NCBI GenBank assembly: GCA_958295745.1
Contig: OY282370.1
Coordinates: forward strand, 2,206,548-2,270,547
DNA: 64,000 nt
Reading direction: 5' to 3'
Source: an uncultured Acidimicrobiia bacterium
GTDB taxonomy: Bacteria > Actinomycetota > Acidimicrobiia > Spongiisociales > Spongiisociaceae
Below are positions 27,041 to 34,015 of this stretch, in pieces. Position numbers and translations under genes: made by a program. The notes beneath the pieces were generated by a model. It saw nothing but the letters and a program-made list of their open reading frames with translations. It was not told the origin of the DNA and searched no databases. The stretch's first letter is position 1, and every line of letters begins with the position of its first letter.

Positions 27041-28201
27041 CTACACAACCTCTTCGAACAGGTTGATGTAGTCCCGGTATACGAAGCGGCGGTTGCGTTT
27101 TTGGCCGGTGACCTCGTGGAGAATGCCGTGCCCTACCAACCGGGCAACCAAATTGTTGGCGGCTGCAAATGTCGTACCGATGATTCCTCGGATATCGTCC
27201 ACCGAAACGTAAGGGCGCCGGTAGAGGCTCTCGAGAACCCGCATGCCGTTGGCGGTGGAACGGCCCAGATGGTCTGTAAGGATCTTCCGGTGGTCTTCCC
27301 TCGATGTGAGGATCTTACGGGCGGTGTCCGCGGCCTGTAAGCTGACCTCTCTTACGCCCCTGAGGAAAAAGGTCAGCCATTCCTCCCAGGAACCGCGGTC
27401 TCGGACGGATTGCAGACGGTCGTAGTACTCCTGATGGTGTTGTTTGAAGAAATGCGAGAGGTAGAGAACGGGCTTCTGCAGTGCCCCCTGTTCGCAGAGC
27501 ATGAAGGTTATGAGCAGGCGGCCCAGCCGACCGTTGCCGTCCACGAAGGGATGGATCGTCTCGAACTGTGAGTGGGCCAGCCCCACCCTGATCAACAGCG
27601 GCAACGGCGATCCGTCATGTATGAACCGCTCCAACCGGCTCAACGCATCAGAAACCTCATGGGGAGGAGGGGGAACGAAGACGGCGTCGGACAGTGGGGT
27701 GCCCGCAGTCCCGATCCAGTTCTGCGTCGTCCGCAGCTCTCCCGGTGTCTTGTCGCGCCCGCGAGCGCCCACCAGCAGCTCGGCATGGATTTCCCGGAGG
27801 AGTCGGACGGACAGAGGCAGATCCTCCAAGCGCCGGAGGCCATGGTTCATGGCGCGAACGTAGTTGAACACCTCGTCGACGTCTTGCGGCCGGCCGGGCA
27901 GGAACACATCGGCTTCGGCGGCGAGCACATCATGCAGCGAGCTCTGGGTGCCTTCGATCTGGCTGGAGAGTACGGCCTCTTTGCGGACATACATAGCAAT
28001 GAATAGGTCGGGGTAGGGCAGGGTGGTGATGGAACCGTCGAGCCGTCCGAGGGCGCGGTCGGCCTCCGAAAGCACATTCTGAAGCTCGCCTCGAAGTTCG
28101 ATCGGCGGCTTCGGCGGCAAGGGTTCGGGGATGAAAGCCCTGTAGCCGCCGGGTTGGCTGACGTACCTGCCTGCCCTGTTCTGCCTCTGTGTCTCCGACA
28201 C
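27041..28201 (-). CDS. Fic family AMP-transferase, class II
   Basis: The 386-residue protein has a Fic_N domain (about 35-115), the inhibitory helix SSQIEG (79-84) that blocks ATP binding in class II proteins, the catalytic loop HPFVDGNGRLGR (217-228), and a C-terminal winged helix (about 315-385). Fic enzymes transfer AMP to Tyr or Thr of target proteins, often themselves. No antitoxin partner is needed in class II. GTG start. The 40-bp repeat array lies just upstream, past its promoter region. Confidence 0.9.
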   Translation of the reverse strand: MSETQRQNRAGRYVSQPGGYRAFIPEPLPPKPPIELRGELQNVLSEADRALGRLDGSITTLPYPDLFIAMYVRKEAVLSSQIEGTQSSLHDVLAAEADVFLPGRPQDVDEVFNYVRAMNHGLRRLEDLPLSVRLLREIHAELLVGARGRDKTPGELRTTQNWIGTAGTPLSDAVFVPPPPHEVSDALSRLERFIHDGSPLPLLIRVGLAHSQFETIHPFVDGNGRLGRLLITFMLCEQGALQKPVLYLSHFFKQHHQEYYDRLQSVRDRGSWEEWLTFFLRGVREVSLQAADTARKILTSREDHRKILTDHLGRSTANGMRVLESLYRRPYVSVDDIRGIIGTTFAAANNLVARLVGHGILHEVTGQKRNRRFVYRDYINLFEEVV

Positions 28202-28260
28202 CGTCGGTTGCTGCCCTTTCCAGTAGTGGCCTTATATTCAACGGTGTATGCACTATAGCC

Positions 28261-28460
28261 CGGTGAGGGGGTTCTTGTTATGGGCTGTGTGCTGTATGGG
28301 CGGTGAGGGGGTTCTTGTTATGGGCTGTGTGTAGTATGGGCGGTGAGGGGGTTCTTGTTATGGGCTGTGTGTAGTATGGGCGGTGAGGGGGTTCTTGTTA
28401 TGGGCTGTGTGTAGTATGGGCGGTGAGGGGGTTCTTGTTATGGGCTGTGTGCTGTATGGG
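28261..28460. repeat. Five tandem copies of a 40-bp repeat
   Basis: Exact 40-base periodicity begins at 28261, 28301, 28341, 28381 and 28421. Each unit starts CGGTGAGGGGGTTCTTGTTA and ends in TATGGG. Copies 2-4 are identical; copies 1 and 5 share one variant (GCTG instead of GTAG), and a sixth start at 28461 breaks off. The array separates the FMO stop codon from the Fic promoter. There are no spacers, so it is a minisatellite, not a CRISPR array. Confidence 0.95.
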
Positions 28461-28479
28461 CGGTGTGGGGGTCGGCAAC

Positions 28480-29745
28480 TCAGCGGACCTGTCCGTTGCT
28501 TGCCACCGGCGTGCGCGCTTTCAGATAGGCGGCCAGGTGATCCACCAGATCGCGGGCGTCGTCTTCGGCGCCGTGGATGAAGCTCGACTTGCGTCTGCGG
28601 AGGAAGTTCAGCCCGATCCTGTACATGCCCGGCGAGCCGGTCACCACCCCGCCCTCGTGGCGCAGCCGGCCCCTGTGGTCCAGCACCGGGACGTCCAGCC
28701 ACGAGTAGTCCGGCCGGTAGCCGGTGGCCCATAGGACCGTCCGTACCTCGCCCCCTTCCAGGTCGAGGCTCAACGGCGGCGACTTCTCGACACGGGTGGG
28801 TTCGAACCGGTGCGGGGGGTCGAACTCGTTGTCGAGACCGTTCTCGGCGACCCACTCGTCGATGGTGGTGAGGAGGCGGTTCATCTTCAGGTCGGCGCGT
28901 TTGCACTTGTTGTGGAGCCCTCCGGACATCTGGGCCTTCCCGTCCCGGATGCCTGCCAGCCGGCCCACCATCCTCACCCCCATGTCTGTCAGGAAGTTGA
29001 GGTCGAGCGTCTTGCGCTCAGGCGTGCCGACCAGCTGAGGGGAAGGAACCCGGCGGGCCCGAATTATGTCGTCCACCTCGTCGAAGCGCTCGTTGCTGAC
29101 CCCGACCATATCCATCCACCAGTGGATGTCCTTGCCCCGGTACACCCGGGGCAAGCGGACATGTTCCCCTACCGAAACGGTCACCGGGCGCCCCGAACGA
29201 TGGATCTCCTCGGCGATCTGGATGCCGGTGGCCGAGACCCCCACCACCAGCACCGCCCCTTCCCGGAGATCCGAGGGACGGCGGTAGTCGAGCGAGGTCA
29301 CCGAGTCGACCGAAGTGGGGAGGGCCGCGGCGATGGGCGGCACCTTGGGCAGGTTGAACCCGCCGGAGGCCAGCACCACCGACCGGCACAGCCAGTCGCC
29401 GCGGTCCGTCACCACCTCGTAGTCCTCGCCGTCCTTGCGCACCGAGAGAACGGTGGTGAGCGTCTCGAGGGGCGGGTCCAGCAACCGGGCGTACCGGTCT
29501 ATGAAATCGACCACTTCGGGCATGGTCATGTAACCGTCCGGGTCCTTCCCGTCGTAGGGGAGGCCGGGCAGGCCGGTTTTCCAGTTGGGCGTGAGCAGGC
29601 GCAGGGAGTCCCAGCGTTCCGTACGCCACGAGTTGGCCACCTCGCCGCGTTCGAGCACTACGTGGTCGATCGAGCGTGCGGAGAGGAAGTGGCTGACGGC
29701 TAGGCCGCTGTGCCCGGCGCCGATTACGACAGTGGTGGTGCGCAC
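28480..29745 (-). CDS. Flavin-containing monooxygenase-like oxidoreductase (CzcO type)
   Basis: The 421-residue flavoprotein has VIGAGHSGLAVSHFL at the N-terminus for FAD, a second dinucleotide motif (VVGVSATGIQIAEE, about 172-185) for NADPH, and the LWATGYRPDYSW segment near 345 typical of FMO-like enzymes. GTG start at 29745. It follows osmC by 17 bases and is therefore under the SAM riboswitch leader. Oxidation of a sulfur-containing compound fits that control; this is inference from regulation, not from the protein itself. Confidence 0.83.
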   Translation of the reverse strand: MRTTTVVIGAGHSGLAVSHFLSARSIDHVVLERGEVANSWRTERWDSLRLLTPNWKTGLPGLPYDGKDPDGYMTMPEVVDFIDRYARLLDPPLETLTTVLSVRKDGEDYEVVTDRGDWLCRSVVLASGGFNLPKVPPIAAALPTSVDSVTSLDYRRPSDLREGAVLVVGVSATGIQIAEEIHRSGRPVTVSVGEHVRLPRVYRGKDIHWWMDMVGVSNERFDEVDDIIRARRVPSPQLVGTPERKTLDLNFLTDMGVRMVGRLAGIRDGKAQMSGGLHNKCKRADLKMNRLLTTIDEWVAENGLDNEFDPPHRFEPTRVEKSPPLSLDLEGGEVRTVLWATGYRPDYSWLDVPVLDHRGRLRHEGGVVTGSPGMYRIGLNFLRRRKSSFIHGAEDDARDLVDHLAAYLKARTPVASNGQVR

Positions 29746-29762
29746 CCGGATTCCCCGATCTG

Positions 29763-30317
29763 TCAGCTGACGCTGACGGATACGTTGGTGGGGTTGGTCA
29801 TGATGTCGAAGACCGCCGAGATCTTCTGCGACTGGGCGACCAATGCTTCGAGGTCCGCTTGGCCGGCACCGTCTGCGTCGATCTCGTAGTTGACCCGAAC
29901 ATCGTTGAACCCGTTGCGGACATCGGGGTCCGCTCCGAGGATGCCGCCGATGTTCATGTCTGCTTCCAACGTAGCCTTTACCGACCTCAGCTTGATCTCC
30001 CGGTTCTCGGCCACCGCGGCCACGCCGGCGGTCAAGCAGCTCGCCAGGCCGGCCAGCACGATCTCCACCGGGGTGGCGGCGTTGTCCTTGGCGTTGAACT
30101 CCAGAGGATGGTCAGCCTCGAACTCGTAGTTCGACTTGTGGGCGCGCTCCTCACCCAGGCCGAAGTAGCCGTCGATCCTCGTCCTGCTGTGCGTTCCGTG
30201 GACCCACTCGTTCGAAGCCCTCCACGTGTAGTCGCCGGCTGCCGGCGCATCTCCGACCACTCCCCGAGCGAACAGCAAGTGTGCCGTGTCGACTCCGTTG
30301 ATCTCACCTTTACTCAT
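29763..30317 (-). CDS. OsmC family protein
   Basis: The 184-residue protein has the OsmC/Ohr swap-dimer pattern, with the conserved ETVLAGLASC-like helix (Cys94 in GLASCLTAG) and the C-terminal SAVFDIMTNPTNV strand. Cys94 is the only cysteine: the partner cysteine of peroxide-reducing OsmC is replaced by Ser, so peroxidase chemistry is doubtful. A GGGAGA ribosome site precedes the ATG. It is the first gene behind a 440-base leader with a SAM riboswitch and a Cys-codon frame, which points to a sulfur-related role. Confidence 0.88.
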   Translation of the reverse strand: MSKGEINGVDTAHLLFARGVVGDAPAAGDYTWRASNEWVHGTHSRTRIDGYFGLGEERAHKSNYEFEADHPLEFNAKDNAATPVEIVLAGLASCLTAGVAAVAENREIKLRSVKATLEADMNIGGILGADPDVRNGFNDVRVNYEIDADGAGQADLEALVAQSQKISAVFDIMTNPTNVSVSVS

Positions 30318-30473
30318 GGTTCTCCCTTTGTCTTTGTGTTGGTTGGATGACTTGTGACTGTTATCCGATCTTCATCTTGGAGGCCGGTTCTCCGGCTGTA
30401 GAGCCTTCACGTTCGAGCCGGGACCGGTCCTCGGTAGATTCGATCGAACGCCGCGGCCAGAAGGGCCTTCGGT

Positions 30474-30540
30474 GGCTCCCGGGTGGTGGCGTTCGCTACG
30501 GGCGGCTAGCGGGGCCGCCCGGGTGGACCACCCGGGAGCC
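30474..30540 (-). promoter_or_regulatory. Competing hairpins, attenuator-like
   Basis: On the transcript, the segment from 30540 to 30527 can pair over 14 perfect bases with the segment 30487-30474 (GGCTCCCGGGTGGT with ACCACCCGGGAGCC). The same 5' segment can instead pair with the adjacent CCACCCGGG, and GGGCGGC pairs with GCCGCCC around CCCGCTA. The folds exclude each other and overlap a short frame with two Cys codons. No T-run follows, so the switch may act on Rho or on later translation. Confidence 0.6.
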
Positions 30541-30594
30541 CGGACAACACATGTCCCCGCGTCGGACGGATGGCAAAAGGTGCGGGGTGTTCAT
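30496..30594 (-). CDS. Putative Cys-codon leader peptide, 32 residues
   Basis: A short frame starts at ATG 30594 behind AAGGAG (30604-30609, nine-base spacing) and ends at TAG. It contains tandem Cys codons (MCCPGSR, residues 15-21), placed just before and within the competing hairpins, so that a ribosome slowed at Cys codons would change which hairpin forms. Cys-rich leader frames that attenuate sulfur genes are known in mycobacteria. It lies between the SAM aptamer and osmC. Expression is unproven; the codon, ribosome-site and hairpin arrangement is the evidence. Confidence 0.55.
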   Translation of the reverse strand: MNTPHLLPSVRRGDMCCPGSRVVHPGGPASRP

Positions 30595-30664
30595 GATGAC
30601 GGTCTCCTTCTCGCTCTCCACGCGCTCCTCGAGCGCCGTGAGCGGAATAACCCGCCTCGGCAGA

Positions 30665-30743
30665 CTCATCGATCAGGCATTGGCACCGCTCTGGTCGGTT
30701 GCCGCGGCTTCACAGGGCCTGTCCCTCCACCGCTCTGGATGAG
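30665..30743 (-). ncRNA. SAM-I-clan riboswitch aptamer
   Basis: Read on the minus strand, the stretch begins CTCATC (30743-30738) and ends GATGAG (30670-30665), forming P1. Between them lie AGAG, GGAGGGAC, GGCCCTGTGAAGCC, GGCAACC and GGTGCCAAT, in the order and spacing of the SAM-I (S-box) core. The usual P4 hairpin seems to be missing: after GGTGCCAATGCC the strand returns almost at once to P1, as in P4-less SAM-I/IV variants. A hairpin at 30622-30636 (GCGCTC with GAGCGC) and the leader-peptide ribosome site follow as a likely expression platform. Confidence 0.88.
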
Positions 30744-30760
30744 CGCGTTATGTCGCCGAC

Positions 30761-30789
30761 ATTAGAACACAGATATCCACGAATGTCAA
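30761..30789 (-). promoter_or_regulatory. Housekeeping-type promoter of the osmC-FMO operon
   Basis: On the minus strand TTGACA (30789-30784), a 17-base spacer and TCTAAT (30766-30761) make a near-consensus promoter. Transcription would start near 30754, about ten bases before P1 of the riboswitch. The AT-richer bases here stand out from their surroundings. Bases 30790-30867 up to the exonuclease stop show nothing further. Confidence 0.75.
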
Positions 30790-30867
30790 GGCAAGCGCCC
30801 GGCGGCGGTTTGCTCACCGGCTGGCCGGCCCATGCCAAGAGCGGTCGGATCTCTCCGGAGATGCTTC

Positions 30868-31737
30868 CTATTCGATCCAGCGGTGGGGGCGGCGGCGGAT
30901 CCCGCCGAACCCGAGCCGTTCGCAAAGGGCGGTGAACCGGGCCCGGCGGGCGCCCCGCCATTCGAGGTCGTCGAGCGTCTCGGCCAGCGGCGCGTCGCGG
31001 CGCAGGGTGGTGAGCGTCCGGTACAGCAGCGCCTCCGGGCGGGCCGCCTCCAGGTTGGCCGAGAGGCGGGCCGCCCCCCGCACCGCAACATCCCAGAGCC
31101 GGGCCGAGCCGGGGATGCGCTCGATGCGCACATACCTGGCTAGCACCGCGGCGGTGGACTTGGCCCCCCAGCCGGTTATCCCTGGTATACCGTCGGCGGC
31201 GTCCCCGACCAGGGCCAGGTAGTCGGGGATGGAGGCCGGGAGGACCCCGAACTTCTCGACCACCGCCGCCTCGTCGAACAACTTGCGTTGCCGTCGGTTG
31301 TAGGTAACCACCCGGTCGCTGATCACGCACTGCATGAGGTCCTTGTCCGGGCTGAGGATCACCACTCTTGCGGTATCGTCGGACCATCGGAGGGCGGCGG
31401 TGGCCAGGGCGTCGTCCGCCTCGAACTCGCGCATCGCCCACACCGTCACCCCGAGGGCTTCCAGCGCCTCCTCGGCCAGCGGGAACTGGTTCAACAGCTC
31501 CGGCTCTATCCCTTCGCCGGTCTTGTAGCCGTCGAACAGCTCGTTGCGGAACGACTCGATGATCTGATCGGTGGCCGCCGCCACATGGGTTACCCCGTCC
31601 TCCCTGAGCAGGCGGAGGGTTGTTTCGATTATGCCGTAGACTGCGCCCACTTCCATACCGTCGGGCGCCCTGCGCTTGGGGAAACCGAAGTAGGCTCGGA
31701 AGAGCTCGTAGGTAGCATCGAGCAGGTGGAGATTCAC
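30868..31737 (-). CDS. 5'-3' exonuclease (Pol I-type FEN domain)
   Basis: The 289-residue protein starts at GTG 31737, giving NLHLLDATYELFRAY, the usual first strand of stand-alone actinobacterial 5'-3' exonucleases. It has the acidic cluster FEADDALA, SPDKDLMQ, the helical arch, and the H3TH motif GDAADGIPGITGWGAKSTAAVL (about 178-199). It removes RNA primers or flaps. Its GTG abuts the GTG of the divergent 120-residue gene within the palindrome CACGTG. Confidence 0.9.
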   Translation of the reverse strand: MNLHLLDATYELFRAYFGFPKRRAPDGMEVGAVYGIIETTLRLLREDGVTHVAAATDQIIESFRNELFDGYKTGEGIEPELLNQFPLAEEALEALGVTVWAMREFEADDALATAALRWSDDTARVVILSPDKDLMQCVISDRVVTYNRRQRKLFDEAAVVEKFGVLPASIPDYLALVGDAADGIPGITGWGAKSTAAVLARYVRIERIPGSARLWDVAVRGAARLSANLEAARPEALLYRTLTTLRRDAPLAETLDDLEWRGARRARFTALCERLGFGGIRRRPHRWIE

Positions 31738-32100
31738 GTGGACGATTCTAGAGAAGACAACAGACCCGAGGCTTTCTGGGAGCAGCTGTCCACCGGGTTC
31801 GCAGAACTCGGTGATCTGATGCGCTCCGGCCTCACCGACCTCCAAGACCGGGACGGCCCCGCCAGGGAGGAGCTTCGCCAGGCTTGGGGCGACTTCGCGT
31901 CCGCTTCCCAACGCTTGGGCCTGGCTCTGGCCGCGACCGTTCGCGACCCCGAGTTACGGACCGGGGCCAAGCAGGCCTTCGGATCCATCGTCGATGTGGT
32001 CGGAACGACGGTCCGGAACGCCGCCGCCCGCACCCGGCAGGATCTCGAGAAGGATCATGGGTCAGAGGACGGGGAAGCCGCCGCCGACCGAGCCGTCTGA
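31738..32100 (+). CDS. Small helical hypothetical protein
   Basis: I do not recognise this 120-residue protein. It is acidic at both ends and predicted to be mostly helical, with a middle part (about 45-100) of the phasin or apolipoprotein-like kind: FASASQRLGLALAATVRD and FGSIVDVVGTTV. The start is uncertain; GTG 31738 abuts the divergent exonuclease start, and ATG 31816 is an alternative. It runs nine bases short of the sulfurtransferase gene, which suggests cotranscription. Confidence 0.6.
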   Translation: MDDSREDNRPEAFWEQLSTGFAELGDLMRSGLTDLQDRDGPAREELRQAWGDFASASQRLGLALAATVRDPELRTGAKQAFGSIVDVVGTTVRNAAARTRQDLEKDHGSEDGEAAADRAV

Positions 32101-32109
32101 GGCGATCGG

Positions 32110-32961
32110 ATGAGCGGGCCGATCGTTTCCTGTGCTTGGTTGGCCGAGCGGCTGGGCGATCCGGGGATCCGGGTGGCGGACACCAGATGGTTCCTCGGGC
32201 AACCGGGGGAAGGCCGTCTGCGGTACGCGGAGGGTCACATACCGGGTGCGGTATTCCTCGATCTCGACGAGGACTTGGCCGGGCCGGTCGGGCCGGGCCG
32301 GCACCCGCTTCCTGACCCGGCGGTTTTCGCGTCCACACTGGCCAGCAACGGGATCGGCAACCGCCATCACGTCGTGGCCTATGACCAAGGTCCCGGTTCT
32401 ATAGCGGCCCGGCTCTGGTGGATGCTGCGCAGCTTTGGACACGAGCAGGTCAGCGTGCTGGACGGGGGTTTCCATCATTGGATCGGGTCGGGCTTGCCCG
32501 CGGAGGCAGGTCCGGAGCGGGCCGCCGCCCCCGCCGTGTTCGAGGTGCGGGCCGACGCCACCCACACCATCGACCGCGACTCGCTCCGAGCCCGGCTGGG
32601 CGCCGTCCAGGTAATCGACGCCCGCCCGCCGGCCCGTTACCGCGGGGAGGACGAATCGGTGGATCCCGTCGCAGGACATATACCAACCTCGATCTCGGCC
32701 CCCACCGACGGGAACGTCCGGGCGGACGGAACCTTCAAGACGCCCGAGGATCTGGCGGCCCGCTTCGCCGGTCTGGGCATCGATCCCGCCGCGCCGGTGG
32801 TCAGCTCGTGCGGGAGCGGGGTGACGGCCTGCCACAACATCCTGGCCCTGCACTTGGCGGGTTTCCCCGAAGCAATCCTCTATCCCGGCTCATGGTCGGA
32901 CTGGTCGTCGTCAGGCTTCCCCGCCGCTGTGGGCCCCCGGCCCGGCCCTTCCCCGGGATAG
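32110..32961 (+). CDS. sseA: Thiosulfate / 3-mercaptopyruvate sulfurtransferase
   Basis: The 283-residue protein has two rhodanese domains (about 1-135 and 150-280). The C-terminal one carries the active loop CGSGVTA with Cys234; this loop, rather than CRKGVT, favours 3-mercaptopyruvate as donor. The N-terminal domain keeps GHIPGAVFLDLD and DQGPGSIAARLWW without a catalytic Cys, as usual. It makes a persulfide for transfer to thiol or cyanide acceptors. Its nearness to the SAM-regulated operon, though on the other strand, gives a small sulfur cluster. Confidence 0.9.
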   Translation: MSGPIVSCAWLAERLGDPGIRVADTRWFLGQPGEGRLRYAEGHIPGAVFLDLDEDLAGPVGPGRHPLPDPAVFASTLASNGIGNRHHVVAYDQGPGSIAARLWWMLRSFGHEQVSVLDGGFHHWIGSGLPAEAGPERAAAPAVFEVRADATHTIDRDSLRARLGAVQVIDARPPARYRGEDESVDPVAGHIPTSISAPTDGNVRADGTFKTPEDLAARFAGLGIDPAAPVVSSCGSGVTACHNILALHLAGFPEAILYPGSWSDWSSSGFPAAVGPRPGPSPG

Positions 32962-33003
32962 TATCCGTGCTCATACCTTACGAGCTGCGAGGAGGTTCGT
33001 TCA

Positions 33004-33270
33004 GTGCCGAAGCCCGCTCGCATCATGAGCAGCCGAGAGTTCAACCAGGGCACAGGTGACGCCAAACGGGCTGCCCGCAACGGCCCGGTCTACATCACGG
33101 ATCGCGGTAGGCCTTCCCATGTGCTGGTGAGTTACGACCATTACCGGCAGCTCGTCGACGACGAGCCCACCCTCGTCGACATGCTCTGCAGCACGCCCGG
33201 CGTCGGCGGCGTCGAGCTCGAGATCCCCGTTCTCGACGACCGCGCGCGACCTGTCTCTCTGGATGGATAG
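33004..33270 (+). CDS. Phd/YefM-type antitoxin, now without toxin
   Basis: The 88-residue protein matches Phd-type antitoxins: MSSREFNQGTGDAKRAA for the DNA-binding helices, then GPVYITDRGRPSHVLVSYDHY, the usual core strand pair. The acidic C-terminal tail (LEIPVLDD) that would wrap the toxin is present. No toxin gene follows; only a short remnant resembling the end of a PIN-domain toxin does (33274-33327). It may be a solitary repressor or a relic. Confidence 0.8.
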   Translation: MPKPARIMSSREFNQGTGDAKRAARNGPVYITDRGRPSHVLVSYDHYRQLVDDEPTLVDMLCSTPGVGGVELEIPVLDDRARPVSLDG

Positions 33271-33273
33271 TTC

Positions 33274-33327
33274 CAAGGGTCAGGCGCTTCCACCGACTCG
33301 ACGTCTTCGACCCGTGGAATCAGTCGT
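33274..33327 (+). pseudogene. Remnant of a PIN-domain toxin C-terminus
   Basis: Directly behind the antitoxin, one frame reads RVRRFHRLDVFDPWNQS and then a stop. FitB/VapC toxins typically end with a similar run (asparagine- or arginine-rich, then FxxxxxVxVxxPW). The rest of the expected 130 codons is missing, so an internal deletion would have joined the antitoxin tail to the last 17 toxin codons. Short match, so moderate at best. Confidence 0.4.
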
Positions 33328-33384
33328 GACGGATATCCGCGATGTGGGGAATGATTCGGCGGGGCTTGGGAAGTCCGCCTCGGC

Positions 33385-33972
33385 TCACCAAACGGCGACG
33401 CCCGCCTGCCTGAGCTCGGACGCCGCCTTCTCGCCGTCGCCCGGTTCCAAATCGACGGCCAGGGTGGCGTTCAGAAGGACGGTGGTCTCGAAGCCGTTCG
33501 CCGCCGCGTCTAGGGCGGTGTCCTTCACGCAGTAATCGAGAGCCAGCCCCACCACCACCACCCGGCTGCATCCGGCCTCGCGGAGCATGGATGCCAGAGG
33601 AGTGGGGATCGTCTTGCCGGAGACCGGGTCCCGCATCGTGAAGCCGGAGTATCCGTCCTCGCCGTTGGCCCCCTTGCGCACGCTCGGGCCGTCCACCAGC
33701 AGGTCCGTATGGAACTCGGCTCCTCGGGTGCCCGCCACGCAGTGCACCGGCCATATCCCGCCGTCGACGGCGAAGTGGGGGGTGCGTTCGGGGTGCCAGT
33801 CCTGGGTGTAGAAGACGCCGGCCCCCGCCGCCGCGGCCTTCCTGACCTCGCGGTTGACGGCCGGCACCACCCGGGTGTCGCCCCCCTTCACGTACAGGCT
33901 GCCGCCGGGGTCGGCGAAGTCGTTCTGGACGTCTACCACCACCAAGGCCGTTTCCCGGTCGTATTCTGTCAT
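33385..33972 (-). CDS. pncA: Nicotinamidase
   Basis: The 195-residue isochorismatase-fold hydrolase starts at MTEYDRETALVVVDVQNDF, with catalytic Asp in DVQNDF, metal site Asp-x-His-x-x-His read as DWHPERTPH, Lys in VRKGAN, and the nucleophile Cys in ALDYCVKDTALDA. It converts nicotinamide to nicotinate for NAD salvage. It is divergent from the nicotinate phosphoribosyltransferase gene, the next step, with only 43 bases between starts; both could be leaderless. Confidence 0.92.
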   Translation of the reverse strand: MTEYDRETALVVVDVQNDFADPGGSLYVKGGDTRVVPAVNREVRKAAAAGAGVFYTQDWHPERTPHFAVDGGIWPVHCVAGTRGAEFHTDLLVDGPSVRKGANGEDGYSGFTMRDPVSGKTIPTPLASMLREAGCSRVVVVGLALDYCVKDTALDAAANGFETTVLLNATLAVDLEPGDGEKAASELRQAGVAVW

Positions 33973-34015
33973 GTTCACAGCGTAGTAGTTGTGTGGTTCG
34001 GGTAGTGTTACGGCC
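33973..34015. promoter_or_regulatory. Compact divergent promoter of pncA and pncB
   Basis: Rightward, TAGTGT (34001-34006) sits about nine bases before the GTG of pncB. Leftward, TACGCT lies about seven bases before the pncA ATG. With 43 bases in total and no ribosome sites, both mRNAs are probably leaderless. The -10 assignments are by eye. Confidence 0.4.

Noticed and set aside
28261-28460. CRISPR array
   Set aside because: The 40-bp units are directly head-to-tail with no spacers, and no cas gene is present.
33004-33327. Complete toxin-antitoxin module
   Set aside because: Only the antitoxin is complete; the toxin is reduced to a short terminal remnant.
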